Assembly: GCA_009782615.1 (NCBI GenBank)
Contig: WRIS01000001.1
Span: forward strand, 1-64,000
Direction: 5' to 3'
Source: Eggerthellaceae bacterium
GTDB taxonomy: Bacteria > Actinomycetota > Coriobacteriia > Coriobacteriales > Eggerthellaceae
DNA length: 64,000 nt
Shown here: positions 24,271 through 33,294 of the stretch, one piece after another
Layout of the letters: every line of letters begins with the position of its first letter
Position numbering within the stretch: the stretch's first letter is position 1
Translations under genes and position numbers: made by a program
The notes under the pieces: generated by a model
The model's database searches: none
The model's input: only the letters and a program-made list of their open reading frames with translations
Told to the model about the DNA's origin: nothing

Positions 24271-25266
24271 ATGCCAACCAGTTTAAGCGGACGCAATTTT
24301 TTGAAACTACTCGATTTCACCTCTGATGAAATTCGCTATCTTATTAACTTGTCCAAGGAATTTAAGAATCTAAAGCTGACAGGGACTCCTCATCGCTATC
24401 TTGAAGGCAAGAACATCGTTTTGCTGTTCGAAAAGACCTCAACTCGTACGCGTTGTGCCTTTGAAGTTGCAGGTTATGACCTTGGCATGGGCGTGACCTA
24501 TCTTGACCCTGGCAGTTCGCAGATGGGCAAGAAGGAATCCATCGAGGACACCGCGCGCGTGCTTGGGCGCATGTATGACGGCATTGAGTATCGCGGATTT
24601 GCCCAAGCAATCGTTGAAGAGCTTGCCGAAAACGCAGGAGTGCCCGTGTGGAACGGACTTACCACCGAATTTCATCCCACGCAGATGCTTGCCGATATGT
24701 TGACCATCGACGAAAACTTCGCAACTGGCCTTCAAAACCAAAAACTGGTCTTTATGGGGGATGCGGAAAACAATGTGGCAAATTCGCTCATGGTGGTGTG
24801 TGCGAAACTGGGGCTGCACTTTGTTGCATGCGGCCCTGCCGCTCGTATGCCTGGTGAGGTTTTGGTTGCTACGTGCAAAAGCATTTGCGAAGAAACGGGT
24901 GGTTCGGTAACGTTGACCGAGGATGTGCAAGAAGCGTGCAGCGGCGCCCATGTCATTTATACCGACATCTGGGTTTCCATGGGCGAGCCCGATGACGTGT
25001 GGGCAGAGCGCATCGAATTGCTTGAGCCGTATCGCGTAACTAAAGAAGTCATGGCGCTTGCCGCACCTGACGCGATATTCATGCATTGTCTGCCTTCCTT
25101 CCACGATGTCAAAACCACCATCGGTGCTCAAATTGCCGAAAAGTTTGGTGTCACTGAAATGGAAGTTTCAGACGAAGTGTTTGAATCGAACCAATCCAAG
25201 GTATTCGATGAAGCCGAAAATCGCATGCACACCATCAAGGCGGTTATGTATGCAACGCTTTCATAA
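24271..25266 (+). CDS. arcB: Ornithine carbamoyltransferase, catabolic context
   Basis: A 331-residue transferase that phosphorolyses citrulline to ornithine and carbamoyl phosphate in this pathway. STRTR (57-61) binds carbamoyl phosphate, FHPTQ is the second phosphate motif, and FMHCLPSFHD is the ornithine-binding Cys loop. By sequence alone anabolic and catabolic forms cannot be told apart; position between arcA and arcC argues for catabolism. The leader holds a small agaatata duplication (24236-24256). The stop lies in a 10-bp repeat. Confidence 0.95.
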   Translation: MPTSLSGRNFLKLLDFTSDEIRYLINLSKEFKNLKLTGTPHRYLEGKNIVLLFEKTSTRTRCAFEVAGYDLGMGVTYLDPGSSQMGKKESIEDTARVLGRMYDGIEYRGFAQAIVEELAENAGVPVWNGLTTEFHPTQMLADMLTIDENFATGLQNQKLVFMGDAENNVANSLMVVCAKLGLHFVACGPAARMPGEVLVATCKSICEETGGSVTLTEDVQEACSGAHVIYTDIWVSMGEPDDVWAERIELLEPYRVTKEVMALAAPDAIFMHCLPSFHDVKTTIGAQIAEKFGVTEMEVSDEVFESNQSKVFDEAENRMHTIKAVMYATLS

Positions 25267-25286
25267 AACTTCATAAACGTTCATAT
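25260..25286. repeat. 10-bp tandem repeat over the arcB stop
   Basis: ttcataaaac, ttcataaacg and ttcatat follow each other. The first includes the TAA stop (25264-25266). The 10-bp period places TAA in successive frames. Confidence 0.85.
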
Positions 25287-25315
25287 AGTTTTACGTATTT
25301 GAAAGGGGTGTTCAG

Positions 25316-26269
25316 ATGCCTTATGAAACAGGAAATGGGCGAAAGCTGGTGATTGCTCTTGGCGGCAATGCGCTCGGCTCTACGCCTGAAGAACAACTTG
25401 AACTGGTACAAGTTACCGCAAAAAGTATTGTGGACTTGGTTGACGAAAAATATGATGTCATTGTGGCGCACGGAAACGGCCCTCAAGTCGGCATGATTAA
25501 AGCAGCATTCGATTTTTCTGAAGCGCATGGGCAGGATGCTCCCGAAATGCCGCTGATGGAAAGTGGTGCGATGAGCCAAGGCTATATCGGCTACCATTTG
25601 CAACAGGCGGTTTTGTGCCAGGTCAAAACACGCAATATCATGAAAAGCGCGGCAACTATCATCACGCAAACGGTTGTTGATGCCGCCGATGAGGCGTTCA
25701 AAAATCCCACGAAGCCCATCGGCTCATTCGTCACCGAAGAAGTTGCTAGAGCAAAGGCAGCACAAACAGGCTATACCTACAAAGAAGATGCGGGGCGCGG
25801 GTGGCGCCAAGTGGTCGCTTCCCCGATGCCACAGCGTATCGTTGAATTCGACGTTGTAAACGACCTGGTAGAAGCAGGCTATATCGTTATCTGCGCGGGT
25901 GGCGGGGGCGTGCCTGTTATCGAACAAGATGGCGGCTACGTGGGGGTGCCTGCCGTTATCGACAAGGATCGCACCAGTGCGAAACTTGCCGCAGATGCGC
26001 AAGCTGACATGCTCATCATCCTGACAGCGGTTGACCGCGTATGCGTTGATTTTGGAAAGCCTACCCAACAAGAAATCGAGCATATGACGCTTGCAGAAGC
26101 GAGGCAATATATTGCCGAAGGTCAATTTGCGCCAGGGTCGATGCTGCCCAAGGTAGAAGCCTGCCTTGACTATGTGGAAAGCTATCCGCAAGGACGCGCA
26201 CTCATCACGTCGCTGGAAAAGGCGGCTGCCGCTCTTCGCGGGGAGACGGGGACTATTATTTCTGCTTAA
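25316..26269 (+). CDS. arcC: Carbamate kinase
   Basis: This 317-residue kinase transfers phosphate from carbamoyl phosphate to ADP, giving ATP, CO2 and ammonia, the energy-conserving step. Amino-acid kinase signatures are present: LVIALGGNALG, VIVAHGNGPQVGM, the VIDKDRTSAKLAADAQADMLIILTAVDRV core, and FAPGSMLPKVEACLDYV. A good ribosome site (AAAGGGG) precedes ATG 25316. It lies between arcB and the carrier gene. Confidence 0.97.
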   Translation: MPYETGNGRKLVIALGGNALGSTPEEQLELVQVTAKSIVDLVDEKYDVIVAHGNGPQVGMIKAAFDFSEAHGQDAPEMPLMESGAMSQGYIGYHLQQAVLCQVKTRNIMKSAATIITQTVVDAADEAFKNPTKPIGSFVTEEVARAKAAQTGYTYKEDAGRGWRQVVASPMPQRIVEFDVVNDLVEAGYIVICAGGGGVPVIEQDGGYVGVPAVIDKDRTSAKLAADAQADMLIILTAVDRVCVDFGKPTQQEIEHMTLAEARQYIAEGQFAPGSMLPKVEACLDYVESYPQGRALITSLEKAAAALRGETGTIISA

Positions 26270-26309
26270 GTAAACATAGGGGTATAAGGATTGTGGTTAG
26301 GAGGACGTA

Positions 26310-27929
26310 ATGGTTGAAGAAACAAAAACGCAGGAAAAGGACAGGAAAAAACGTTCAATTAGTTCGTTTACCATTTTGGTAATCATGCTTCTTGCTTTGG
26401 CGCTCATCACGATTGTTGTGTCAATGGCAGGAGGCACAGGGGTAAGTGGGGCAACGCTTTATGACGTGACCACGGCTCCCGTTAAGGGCTTTACCGATGC
26501 TTTGCCCGTGTGTTTGTTCGTTATGATTCTCGGCGGCTTTTTGGGGATTGTGACCGAAACGGGAGCGCTGGATGCAGGAATTACCGCCTTGGTGAAAAAA
26601 CTTAACGGCAACGAATTGATACTCATTCCCATTCTTATGTTTATCTTTTCGATAGGCGGCACCACGTACGGCATGTGCGAGGAAACGGTACCGTTTTATT
26701 TATTGTTAGCTGCCACGATGATTGCTGCTGGTTTTGACAGCATGGTGGGCGCGGCAACGGTGCTCTTAGGTGCTGGTTGCGGGGTCTTAGGCTCTACCGT
26801 CAACCCCTTTGCGGTTGGTGCTGCGGTGGACGCGCTCAGTGGTTCGGGCATCGAAGTCAACCAGGGCTTCATCATTATCTTAGGCGTGGTTTTGTGGCTT
26901 TCGACCTTGGCTATCTCTATCTTTTTCGTCATGCGCTATGCAAAGAAAGTCAAAAACGATAAAGGTTCGACGATTCTCACCTTGCAAGAACAAGAAACAA
27001 TGGCAGAGGAATTCGGAGGAGAACAAAATCAAGACGAAGATAATGACGGCAGTTTTGTCGATGCAAAGGGCAAGAAGCGCTACATGACTGGGCGTCAAAA
27101 AGGCACGCTCATTGTGTTCGGTTTGGCGTTTTTGGTCATGATTATCGGCTTTGTTCCGTGGGAAGATTTCGGGGTTGGCGTATTTAATGCAGGTGCTGCG
27201 ACGAGCGAAGTAGTAAGTGCGGTTGACGGAGCTGAAGTTGCAACCGAATGGAACGATGCTGGGGTGAACGGCACTCTTGCCATTGAAGGCGATATCAGTG
27301 CGACCGTCACCAACGAAGTGGAAGAATCCCTTGGTTGGAGTTCATGGCTGACAAGCCTTCCGTTGGGTCAGTGGTATTTCGATGAAGCTTCGACCTGGTT
27401 TTTGCTTATGGCGCTTGTCATCGGCTTTATCGGGGGTTTGACCGAATCTCGTTTCGTCAAGGCGTTTATTGCTGGTGCGGCAGACATGATGGGGGTTGTG
27501 CTCATCATTGCCCTTGCCCGTTCAATCACCGTTTTGATGGACACGACGGGTATGTCGGGGTGGATTTTGGAAAACGCGGCGAATTTCTTACAAGGGGTTT
27601 CGGCGATTGTTTTTGCGCCGCTGAGTTTCTTACTCTACATCGTGTTGAGTTTCTTGATTCCTTCCTCATCAGGCATGGCAACCGTCACGATGCCCATCAT
27701 GGGGCCGCTTGCTGAGCGCTTGGGCTTCTCGGTTGAAACGATGATCATGATTTTTTCTGCAGGTAACGGATTGGTGAACCTGTTCACGCCTACGAGCGGC
27801 GCTATTATGGGCGGCTTGACGCTTGCGAAAATCGAGTATTCAACCTGGTTGAAGTTCGGTGCGAAGCTCTTTGTCGTCCTAGGCATTGTCTGTGCGGTGA
27901 TACTCACAGGTGCCATGTTGCTCTTGTAG
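26310..27929 (+). CDS. arcD: YfcC-family carrier, probable arginine/ornithine antiporter
   Basis: A 539-residue integral membrane protein of the YfcC/DcuC-like superfamily, with about 12 hydrophobic helices. Conserved blocks are GGFLGIVTETGALDAGI, GTTYGMCEETVPFY, LGAGCGVLGSTVNPF, LIPSSSGMATVTMPIMGPL and NGLVNLFTPTSGAIMGGL. Members next to arc genes exchange arginine for ornithine; that role is inferred from position. Between the halves lies a hydrophilic insertion with a second short soluble segment (about residues 225-345). Ribosome site AGGAGG is good. It ends the operon. Confidence 0.88.
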   Translation: MVEETKTQEKDRKKRSISSFTILVIMLLALALITIVVSMAGGTGVSGATLYDVTTAPVKGFTDALPVCLFVMILGGFLGIVTETGALDAGITALVKKLNGNELILIPILMFIFSIGGTTYGMCEETVPFYLLLAATMIAAGFDSMVGAATVLLGAGCGVLGSTVNPFAVGAAVDALSGSGIEVNQGFIIILGVVLWLSTLAISIFFVMRYAKKVKNDKGSTILTLQEQETMAEEFGGEQNQDEDNDGSFVDAKGKKRYMTGRQKGTLIVFGLAFLVMIIGFVPWEDFGVGVFNAGAATSEVVSAVDGAEVATEWNDAGVNGTLAIEGDISATVTNEVEESLGWSSWLTSLPLGQWYFDEASTWFLLMALVIGFIGGLTESRFVKAFIAGAADMMGVVLIIALARSITVLMDTTGMSGWILENAANFLQGVSAIVFAPLSFLLYIVLSFLIPSSSGMATVTMPIMGPLAERLGFSVETMIMIFSAGNGLVNLFTPTSGAIMGGLTLAKIEYSTWLKFGAKLFVVLGIVCAVILTGAMLLL

Positions 27930-28010
27930 GTTTTGTTCAGGCGGCTGCGGCAAGGCTTTGCCAAGGCAGCGCCGAGAACGAGAAACGGCACTGAACGTAA
28001 AGCGACCTTG

Positions 28011-28060
28011 CGGGGGTCGGGCAGCAGGTTTGACCCGACCCCCGTAGTCCGTGATAGAAT
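28011..28060 (+). promoter_or_regulatory. 11-bp inverted repeat and possible argS promoter
   Basis: CGGGGGTCGGG (28011-28021) and CCCGACCCCCG (28034-28044) are perfect arms around 12 nt. There is no T-tract. TTGACC (28030-28035) and TAGAAT (28055-28060), 19 bp apart, could be a promoter whose -35 lies in the hairpin. The element shares TTGACCCG with the dispersed repeat at 34431 and with 18325. Confidence 0.5.
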
Positions 28061-28127
28061 GACCGAGGCAAAAACACGTAAACAAAAAGCAACTATGCGA
28101 AGAACACTATAGGGGATGCGAAATACC

Positions 28128-29909
28128 ATGCAGATAAGCAACACATCAATGCGGACACAGTTAGAACAGGTAATAGATGCTGCCCTGCGCGCGGCATCTG
28201 AGTCGGGGTTACTTCAACTGACAGAAATTCCTGCAGCGGCATTGGAACGCCCGCGCGATGATGGTCATGGCGATTGGGCATCCACGGTTGCTTTGCGCTG
28301 CGCCAAGCAGGCAAAGAAAAACCCGCGTGAAATCGCACAAATTATCATAGATTCTCTTCCCCCAAACGATTTGATAGATTCCGCAGAAATTGCGGGTTCG
28401 GGCTTTATCAACATACGCTTAAAGCCTGAGGTTCACCAAAGTGTCCTTGCGGCTATCTGCACGCTCAAAGACGACTACGGCAAAGGCGAAATTCCTTCAG
28501 AGAAGCGCCTCATCAACCTTGAATACGTGTCAGCAAATCCCACTGGTCCGATGCATGTCGGGCACGGTCGCTGGGCGGCTTTGGGAGATGCGATGGCGCG
28601 CATCATGCGCCATGCAGGATACGATGTCTACGAAGAATTTTATGTCAACGACGCTGGTGCTCAAATGGATCTTTTCGGCGCTTCGGTCGCTTGTCGCTAC
28701 TTGCAACTGCTGGAACACGATATTCCCTTTATCGAAAACGGTTATGGTGGCGGCTACGTTAAAGACATTGCGCAAGACATCCTTGACCGCGATGGCGAAA
28801 AGTGGGTTTTGCTTGATGAAGAAGAGCGCGTGACGGCGTTTCGTGAAATGGCTTACGAAGAAATGCTGCAACTCATGAAAGACACCCTAGCGCGTTTTGG
28901 CAACAAGTTCGACTGCTGGTTTTCCGAACGCAGCCTTTATGTGAGCGACGAACAGGGGCAAAACCCTGTGTCACGCTCGCTTTTGGCGATGGAGGACAAG
29001 GGCTATGTGTATCTGAAAGATGGGGCGACGTGGTTTCGCTCAACCGCCTTTGAGGATGAAAAAGACCGCGTTTTGATAAAGGAAAACGGGGAGTTCACTT
29101 ATTTCATGAGCGATGTTGCCTACCACTACGACAAACTTATGCGCGGTTTCGACCACCTTATCAATATTTGGGGCGCTGACCATCACGGCTATGTGAAGCG
29201 CTGCGAAGCCATGCTTTCTGCCTGGGGCTACCCCGATACACTCGAGATTGTTCTCGGGCAGTTGGTGAACTTGTATCGTGATGGTGAAATTGTTCGCATG
29301 TCAAAACGAACGGGGGAAATGATAACCTTTGCCGAACTTATCGAAGAAGTGGGGGTTGATTCAACACGCTATCTCATGCTTTCACGGTCAAGTGACCAGC
29401 CGATTGATTTCGATATCGAAGCAGCGAAAAAGAAAGATGCGTCAAACCCCGTTTACTACGTGCAATACGCTCATGCCCGTATTTGTTCGATACTGCGCAA
29501 AGCCGCGCCTTCGAGTGCGGTGGATGCGGTGTTTGCGGGGGATATGAGCATGGACGACCTCGCAGAAGGTTTGTTCATGGATGCGGCTGCTGCGGAAGAT
29601 TCTTCCGCTTCATCGATGCCCTTCGTTGACCTCGGCTGTCTGGTTGAGGAATCAGAAATTGCGCTCATGAAGAAGATGGAGGGTTTCGGCGAACTGATAA
29701 TCGATGCCGCGCGCGACCGCGCACCGTTCCGCCTAACGCACTATGCGCAGGATTTGGCGGCTGCTTTCCATCAGTTCTATACAACATGTCATGTGCTTGG
29801 TGAAGATGCAAGGCTTCAGGCCGCACGCTTGTATCTGGTTAATGCGACACGTATCGTGCTTGCAAAGACCCTTGATCTTCTAGGGGTTTCCGCGCCCATA
29901 CAAATGTAG
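28128..29909 (+). CDS. argS: Arginyl-tRNA synthetase
   Basis: A class I synthetase of 593 residues. It has the N-terminal arginine-specific domain, the HIGH-type motif PTGPMHVGHGRW, YEEFYVNDAGAQM, the WGADHHGYVKR region, the KMSK-equivalent MSKRTG, and the DALR C-terminal anticodon domain (DAARDRAPFRLTHYAQDLAAAFHQFY). Two upstream ATGs exist: 28116 touches the AGGGG site, so 28128 is preferred although spacing is long (13 nt). An acidic/Ala/Ser-rich insertion occurs near residues 465-500. It follows the arc operon. Confidence 0.95.
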   Translation: MQISNTSMRTQLEQVIDAALRAASESGLLQLTEIPAAALERPRDDGHGDWASTVALRCAKQAKKNPREIAQIIIDSLPPNDLIDSAEIAGSGFINIRLKPEVHQSVLAAICTLKDDYGKGEIPSEKRLINLEYVSANPTGPMHVGHGRWAALGDAMARIMRHAGYDVYEEFYVNDAGAQMDLFGASVACRYLQLLEHDIPFIENGYGGGYVKDIAQDILDRDGEKWVLLDEEERVTAFREMAYEEMLQLMKDTLARFGNKFDCWFSERSLYVSDEQGQNPVSRSLLAMEDKGYVYLKDGATWFRSTAFEDEKDRVLIKENGEFTYFMSDVAYHYDKLMRGFDHLINIWGADHHGYVKRCEAMLSAWGYPDTLEIVLGQLVNLYRDGEIVRMSKRTGEMITFAELIEEVGVDSTRYLMLSRSSDQPIDFDIEAAKKKDASNPVYYVQYAHARICSILRKAAPSSAVDAVFAGDMSMDDLAEGLFMDAAAAEDSSASSMPFVDLGCLVEESEIALMKKMEGFGELIIDAARDRAPFRLTHYAQDLAAAFHQFYTTCHVLGEDARLQAARLYLVNATRIVLAKTLDLLGVSAPIQM

Positions 29910-30114
29910 AAACTTGGGGTTTTCCCCGCCTCTTTCCACACGACATAGCCCGGTGGTAGTTTCGTTGTCTTTTTTGGCAACATTTTGTTGCGGCATTCAT
30001 CTATATCAAGTATGCTGGTGACTTTCATGTGCGCAAGGGTTGCTTTTATGCTCATGGGGCATAGGCGGCGCTTGCGAGAATATATTTGAGAACCCCAATG
30101 AGGAAGGGAATCGA

Positions 30115-31134
30115 ATGATTGTATCGTGGATGACGACCAATGAATGCAACCTTAAGTGCAAACATTGTTACCAAGACGCAGACGAATCGCAGGAAAAGGA
30201 ATTAACGACTGAAGAGGGCTTTGCGATGATTGACCAAATCGCTAAAGCGGGCTTCAAGATTATGATTTTTTCAGGCGGCGAACCGCTGCTTCGTCCCGAT
30301 ATCTTCGAGTTAGTCGCGCATGCGGCGTCAAAAGGGCTTCGTCCTGTATTCGGCACCAATGGCGTTCTTATTACTGAAGAAGTGGCACAGCGCCTAAAGG
30401 ATTGCGGCGCTATGGCTATGGGCATTAGCGTTGACAGCCTTGACGAAGAAAAGCACAACGAATTTCGCGGGCTGGAAGATGCTCATGCACTCACCTTGGC
30501 AGGGATTGAAAACTGCAAGAAGGTTGGCTTGCCGTTCCAACTACACACTACGGTAGTTGACTGGAACAAAGGCGAGATTTGCGACATCACCGATTTTGCT
30601 CAAGAGATAGGCGCTATTGCGCACTATATCTTCTTCCTGATTCCTGTCGGACGCGGCGTGTATATCCAAGAAACTTCGCTTGCCGTCCGTGAAAATGAAG
30701 AATTGTTGCGTGCCATCATGGCAAAACAGGCAGAAGTTTCAATAGATGTGAAACCCACCTGCGCACCCCAATTCACCCGCGTTGCCAAGCAAATGGAAGT
30801 CGAAACGCGCTTCTCGCGTGGCTGTTTGGCGGGACTTACCTATTGTGTTATCGGTTCAGAAGGAATCGTGAGACCTTGTGCCTACATGACCGAAGAAGCA
30901 GGCGATGTGCGCGAAACGCCTTTCGACGAGATTTGGCGCGATAGCGAAGTTTTCAAGACTTTGCGCACGCAAAGTTATAGTGGCGCCTGCGGCACCTGTG
31001 ATTACAAAGATGGCTGCGGCGGATGTCGTGCCCGTGCTGCGTATTATCACGAGGGCGACATTATGGCGCAAGATGATTATTGTGCTCACGGCCAGCAACT
31101 TGAACTCGACAACGCAGCAAAAGTAATCGACTAA
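30115..31134 (+). CDS. Radical SAM/SPASM protein, heme-branch (NirJ/Ahb-like)
   Basis: A 339-residue enzyme. SWMTTNECNLKCKHCYQDAD holds the CX3CX2C triad (C11, C15, C18) for the SAM-cleaving 4Fe-4S cluster, and FSGGEPLL is the GGE motif. The SPASM region has GCLAGLTYCVIG, VRPCAYM and CGTCDYKDGCGGCRARA...DYC for extra clusters. The N-terminus and the GCGGCRARA tail resemble NirJ/AhbC/AhbD proteins, which modify heme d1 or siroheme-derived tetrapyrroles. Peptide-modifying SPASM enzymes are the alternative. ATG 30115 follows GAGGAAGGG. An ABC importer for a metal complex follows, in apparent operon. Confidence 0.8.
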   Translation: MIVSWMTTNECNLKCKHCYQDADESQEKELTTEEGFAMIDQIAKAGFKIMIFSGGEPLLRPDIFELVAHAASKGLRPVFGTNGVLITEEVAQRLKDCGAMAMGISVDSLDEEKHNEFRGLEDAHALTLAGIENCKKVGLPFQLHTTVVDWNKGEICDITDFAQEIGAIAHYIFFLIPVGRGVYIQETSLAVRENEELLRAIMAKQAEVSIDVKPTCAPQFTRVAKQMEVETRFSRGCLAGLTYCVIGSEGIVRPCAYMTEEAGDVRETPFDEIWRDSEVFKTLRTQSYSGACGTCDYKDGCGGCRARAAYYHEGDIMAQDDYCAHGQQLELDNAAKVID

Positions 31135-31158
31135 GACAGTAATCGACTAAGACAGTAA
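31122..31158. repeat. 16-bp tandem duplication over a stop codon
   Basis: agtaatcgactaagac is present twice exactly (31122-31137, 31138-31153) and followed by agtaa. The first unit includes the radical SAM gene's TAA stop. Confidence 0.9.
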
Positions 31159-31195
31159 AGAAAAATCTACGTAAGCGAACAGGAGAGAGGTAATC

Positions 31196-32206
31196 ATGAG
31201 AGAAGCAATTTTAGGAAAAAGAAAATTATTGATCACGATGACGCTTGCCTTTGCGGTTTGCCTGATGGGCATGCTGTTTGTAGGCTGCACGACCGAAGAG
31301 GTAACGGATCCTGTAGGAACCGAAGAAGCTGAGAGCACCGAACCCGAAGTGACCGCCTATACCTTTACCGACGACTTGGGCACCACCATTACCGTTGATC
31401 GCCCCGAGCGCGTTATTGCTTGCATGGGCAGCTTTGCAAACATCTGGGAACTTGCTGGTGGCACCCTCATTGGTGCAACTGACGATGCTTTTGAGGACTA
31501 TGCGATGGCCTCAACCAATGTTGAAAAGGTGGGCTATTTCACCGAGCCGAGCCTTGAAGCAATTATCGCCCTTGAGCCTGATCTTGTTATCATGACCGCT
31601 GCTTCTACGGGCAAAGATGGTTCCGCAACTCAGGTTGACCTGAAAGACACTCTGGTAAATTCAGGTATTGAAGTTGCTTATTTTAACGTAACAGTTTTTG
31701 AGGACTACTTAAGAATGCTCGAAGCTTGCTGTGGCATTACGGGTCGCGCTGATCTCTTTGAGAAGAACGGCACCGACATCCAAAAGCAAATCGAAGACAT
31801 TAAAGCAAAGGTTTCTATTAGTGGTGAAGCTCCTACCGTAATGCTGATGACCACCTTTTCAGGCGGTACCCGCGTTTTGGATTCTTCAAGTATGACTGGT
31901 GCAATGTTGGCTGAACTGGGCGCAAAAAATCTTGCTGACGAAAACAAGAGCCTTCTTCGCGATTTCAGCCTTGAATCGGTTATCGAACTTAACCCTGACT
32001 TCATCTTGGTTGTTCCTATGGGCAACGATGATGCAGCAGCAATGAAGAATCTCGAAGAAGCAACGGCAGCAAATCCTGCTTGGGCAACGCTTGACGCCGT
32101 AAAGGGCGGACATTATGTGACGCTTGAGAAGGAACTGTTCCGCTTTAAGCCAAATGAGAACTGGGGCACAAGCTACCAGACGCTTTATGATATCCTGTTC
32201 TCTTAG
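31196..32206 (+). CDS. ABC substrate-binding lipoprotein (Fe-siderophore/corrinoid class)
   Basis: A 336-residue solute-binding protein, lipid-anchored through lipobox MLFVGC, with a short acidic linker. The class III periplasmic-binding fold is seen: FTDDLGTTITVDRPERVIACMGSFANIWELAGG, LEAIIALEPDLVIM, LEACCGITGRAD, a central helix and a C-terminal lobe with VIELNPDFILVVPMG. The cargo may be a ferric siderophore, heme or corrinoid; sequence alone does not decide. It is the first of three transport genes and directly follows the radical SAM gene. Confidence 0.92.
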   Translation: MREAILGKRKLLITMTLAFAVCLMGMLFVGCTTEEVTDPVGTEEAESTEPEVTAYTFTDDLGTTITVDRPERVIACMGSFANIWELAGGTLIGATDDAFEDYAMASTNVEKVGYFTEPSLEAIIALEPDLVIMTAASTGKDGSATQVDLKDTLVNSGIEVAYFNVTVFEDYLRMLEACCGITGRADLFEKNGTDIQKQIEDIKAKVSISGEAPTVMLMTTFSGGTRVLDSSSMTGAMLAELGAKNLADENKSLLRDFSLESVIELNPDFILVVPMGNDDAAAMKNLEEATAANPAWATLDAVKGGHYVTLEKELFRFKPNENWGTSYQTLYDILFS

Positions 32207-32283
32207 AGGATTTCTTACAGCGAATTTCTTATAGCAGGCAGATGATTATGAACGCTTGGTATTAAGCGTAACGGGAAGGTTCC

Positions 32284-33294
32284 ATGGAACCTAGAAGACC
32301 AAAGCATACGAAAGCGATAGCGGTGGCGGCGACGGTTACTTTTTTGGTAATCGTCACCGTTGCTGCTTTTTTCATTGGCTCTTCTACCGTGGGCTTCCCT
32401 GAATTCATGGCGCTTATCACGGGAAACCCGATAAGCGACAGCGCAAAAAGCATTTTATTAAATGTGCGCTTGCCGCGTGTTTTGGCAGCTTTGATGGCAG
32501 GTGCCGCACTTGCCATGGCAGGTGCTCTCATTCAGGCGGTACTTGATAATCCGCTGGCGTGCCCTAATATTATCGGCATCAATGCTGGGGCGGGTTTTGC
32601 CGTGCTGCTGACAAGTTCGCTGCTTCCTGGCATGTTTGCCATTCAGCCCATCGCCGCTTTTATCGGGGCGCTCATCACCGCGATTGTCATCTTCTTTATA
32701 TCGCTTGGTATGGGTGTTTCTCGGCTAACGGTGGTGTTAGCGGGTATTGCGCTTTCCAGTATTTTTGGCGCGGGGATGAACACCATCCTTATTGTGAACC
32801 CTGATGCCTATGTTGGTGCCAGCAGGTTTTTGGTTGGTGGACTTTCAGGCGTGTTGATGTCAAACCTTACGTGGCCGTCCCCTTATATCATTGGGGGCTT
32901 GGCAGCGGCGGTGTTTGTGGCGAACAAGCTCAACATTATGTCGCTGGGGGATGCAACGGCGCATTCTTTGGGCATGAATGTTGGGCGCTGGCGCATGTCA
33001 CTTTTGGGCTTGGCGGCACTTTTAGCGGGTGCTGCCGTAAGTTTCGCTGGCTTGCTGGGCTTTGTTGGCTTGATTGTGCCGCACCTTATCAGGTTTCTTG
33101 TCGGGCACGACAATCGCATCGTCTTGCCGCTGAGTGCCACCTTTGGTGCTGCCTTCGTGGTCTTTTGCGACTTGCTCGCGCGTGTGATGTTTGCGCCTTA
33201 CGAAATCCCTGTGGGTATTTTGATGGCGTTTATTGGTGGCCCCTTCTTTATCTATTTGATTATCCGCAACAGAAGGTATGGTGGCGATGGTTAA
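32284..33294 (+). CDS. ABC permease, FecCD/BtuC family
   Basis: A 336-residue permease of the FecCD family with about 9-10 transmembrane helices. Family blocks are LLNVRLPRVLAALMAGAALAMAGALIQAV, NPLACPNIIGINAGAGFAVL, and GFVGLIVPHLIRFLVGHDNR, the cytoplasmic coupling loop. Only one permease gene is present, so it likely forms a homodimer. ATG 32284 follows GGGAAGG. It overlaps the ATPase gene by 8 bp. Confidence 0.94.
   Translation: MEPRRPKHTKAIAVAATVTFLVIVTVAAFFIGSSTVGFPEFMALITGNPISDSAKSILLNVRLPRVLAALMAGAALAMAGALIQAVLDNPLACPNIIGINAGAGFAVLLTSSLLPGMFAIQPIAAFIGALITAIVIFFISLGMGVSRLTVVLAGIALSSIFGAGMNTILIVNPDAYVGASRFLVGGLSGVLMSNLTWPSPYIIGGLAAAVFVANKLNIMSLGDATAHSLGMNVGRWRMSLLGLAALLAGAAVSFAGLLGFVGLIVPHLIRFLVGHDNRIVLPLSATFGAAFVVFCDLLARVMFAPYEIPVGILMAFIGGPFFIYLIIRNRRYGGDG

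Noticed and set aside
27930-28127. T-box riboswitch before argS
   Set aside because: The conserved T-box sequence and specifier stem-loops are not seen; only a GC-rich inverted repeat is present.
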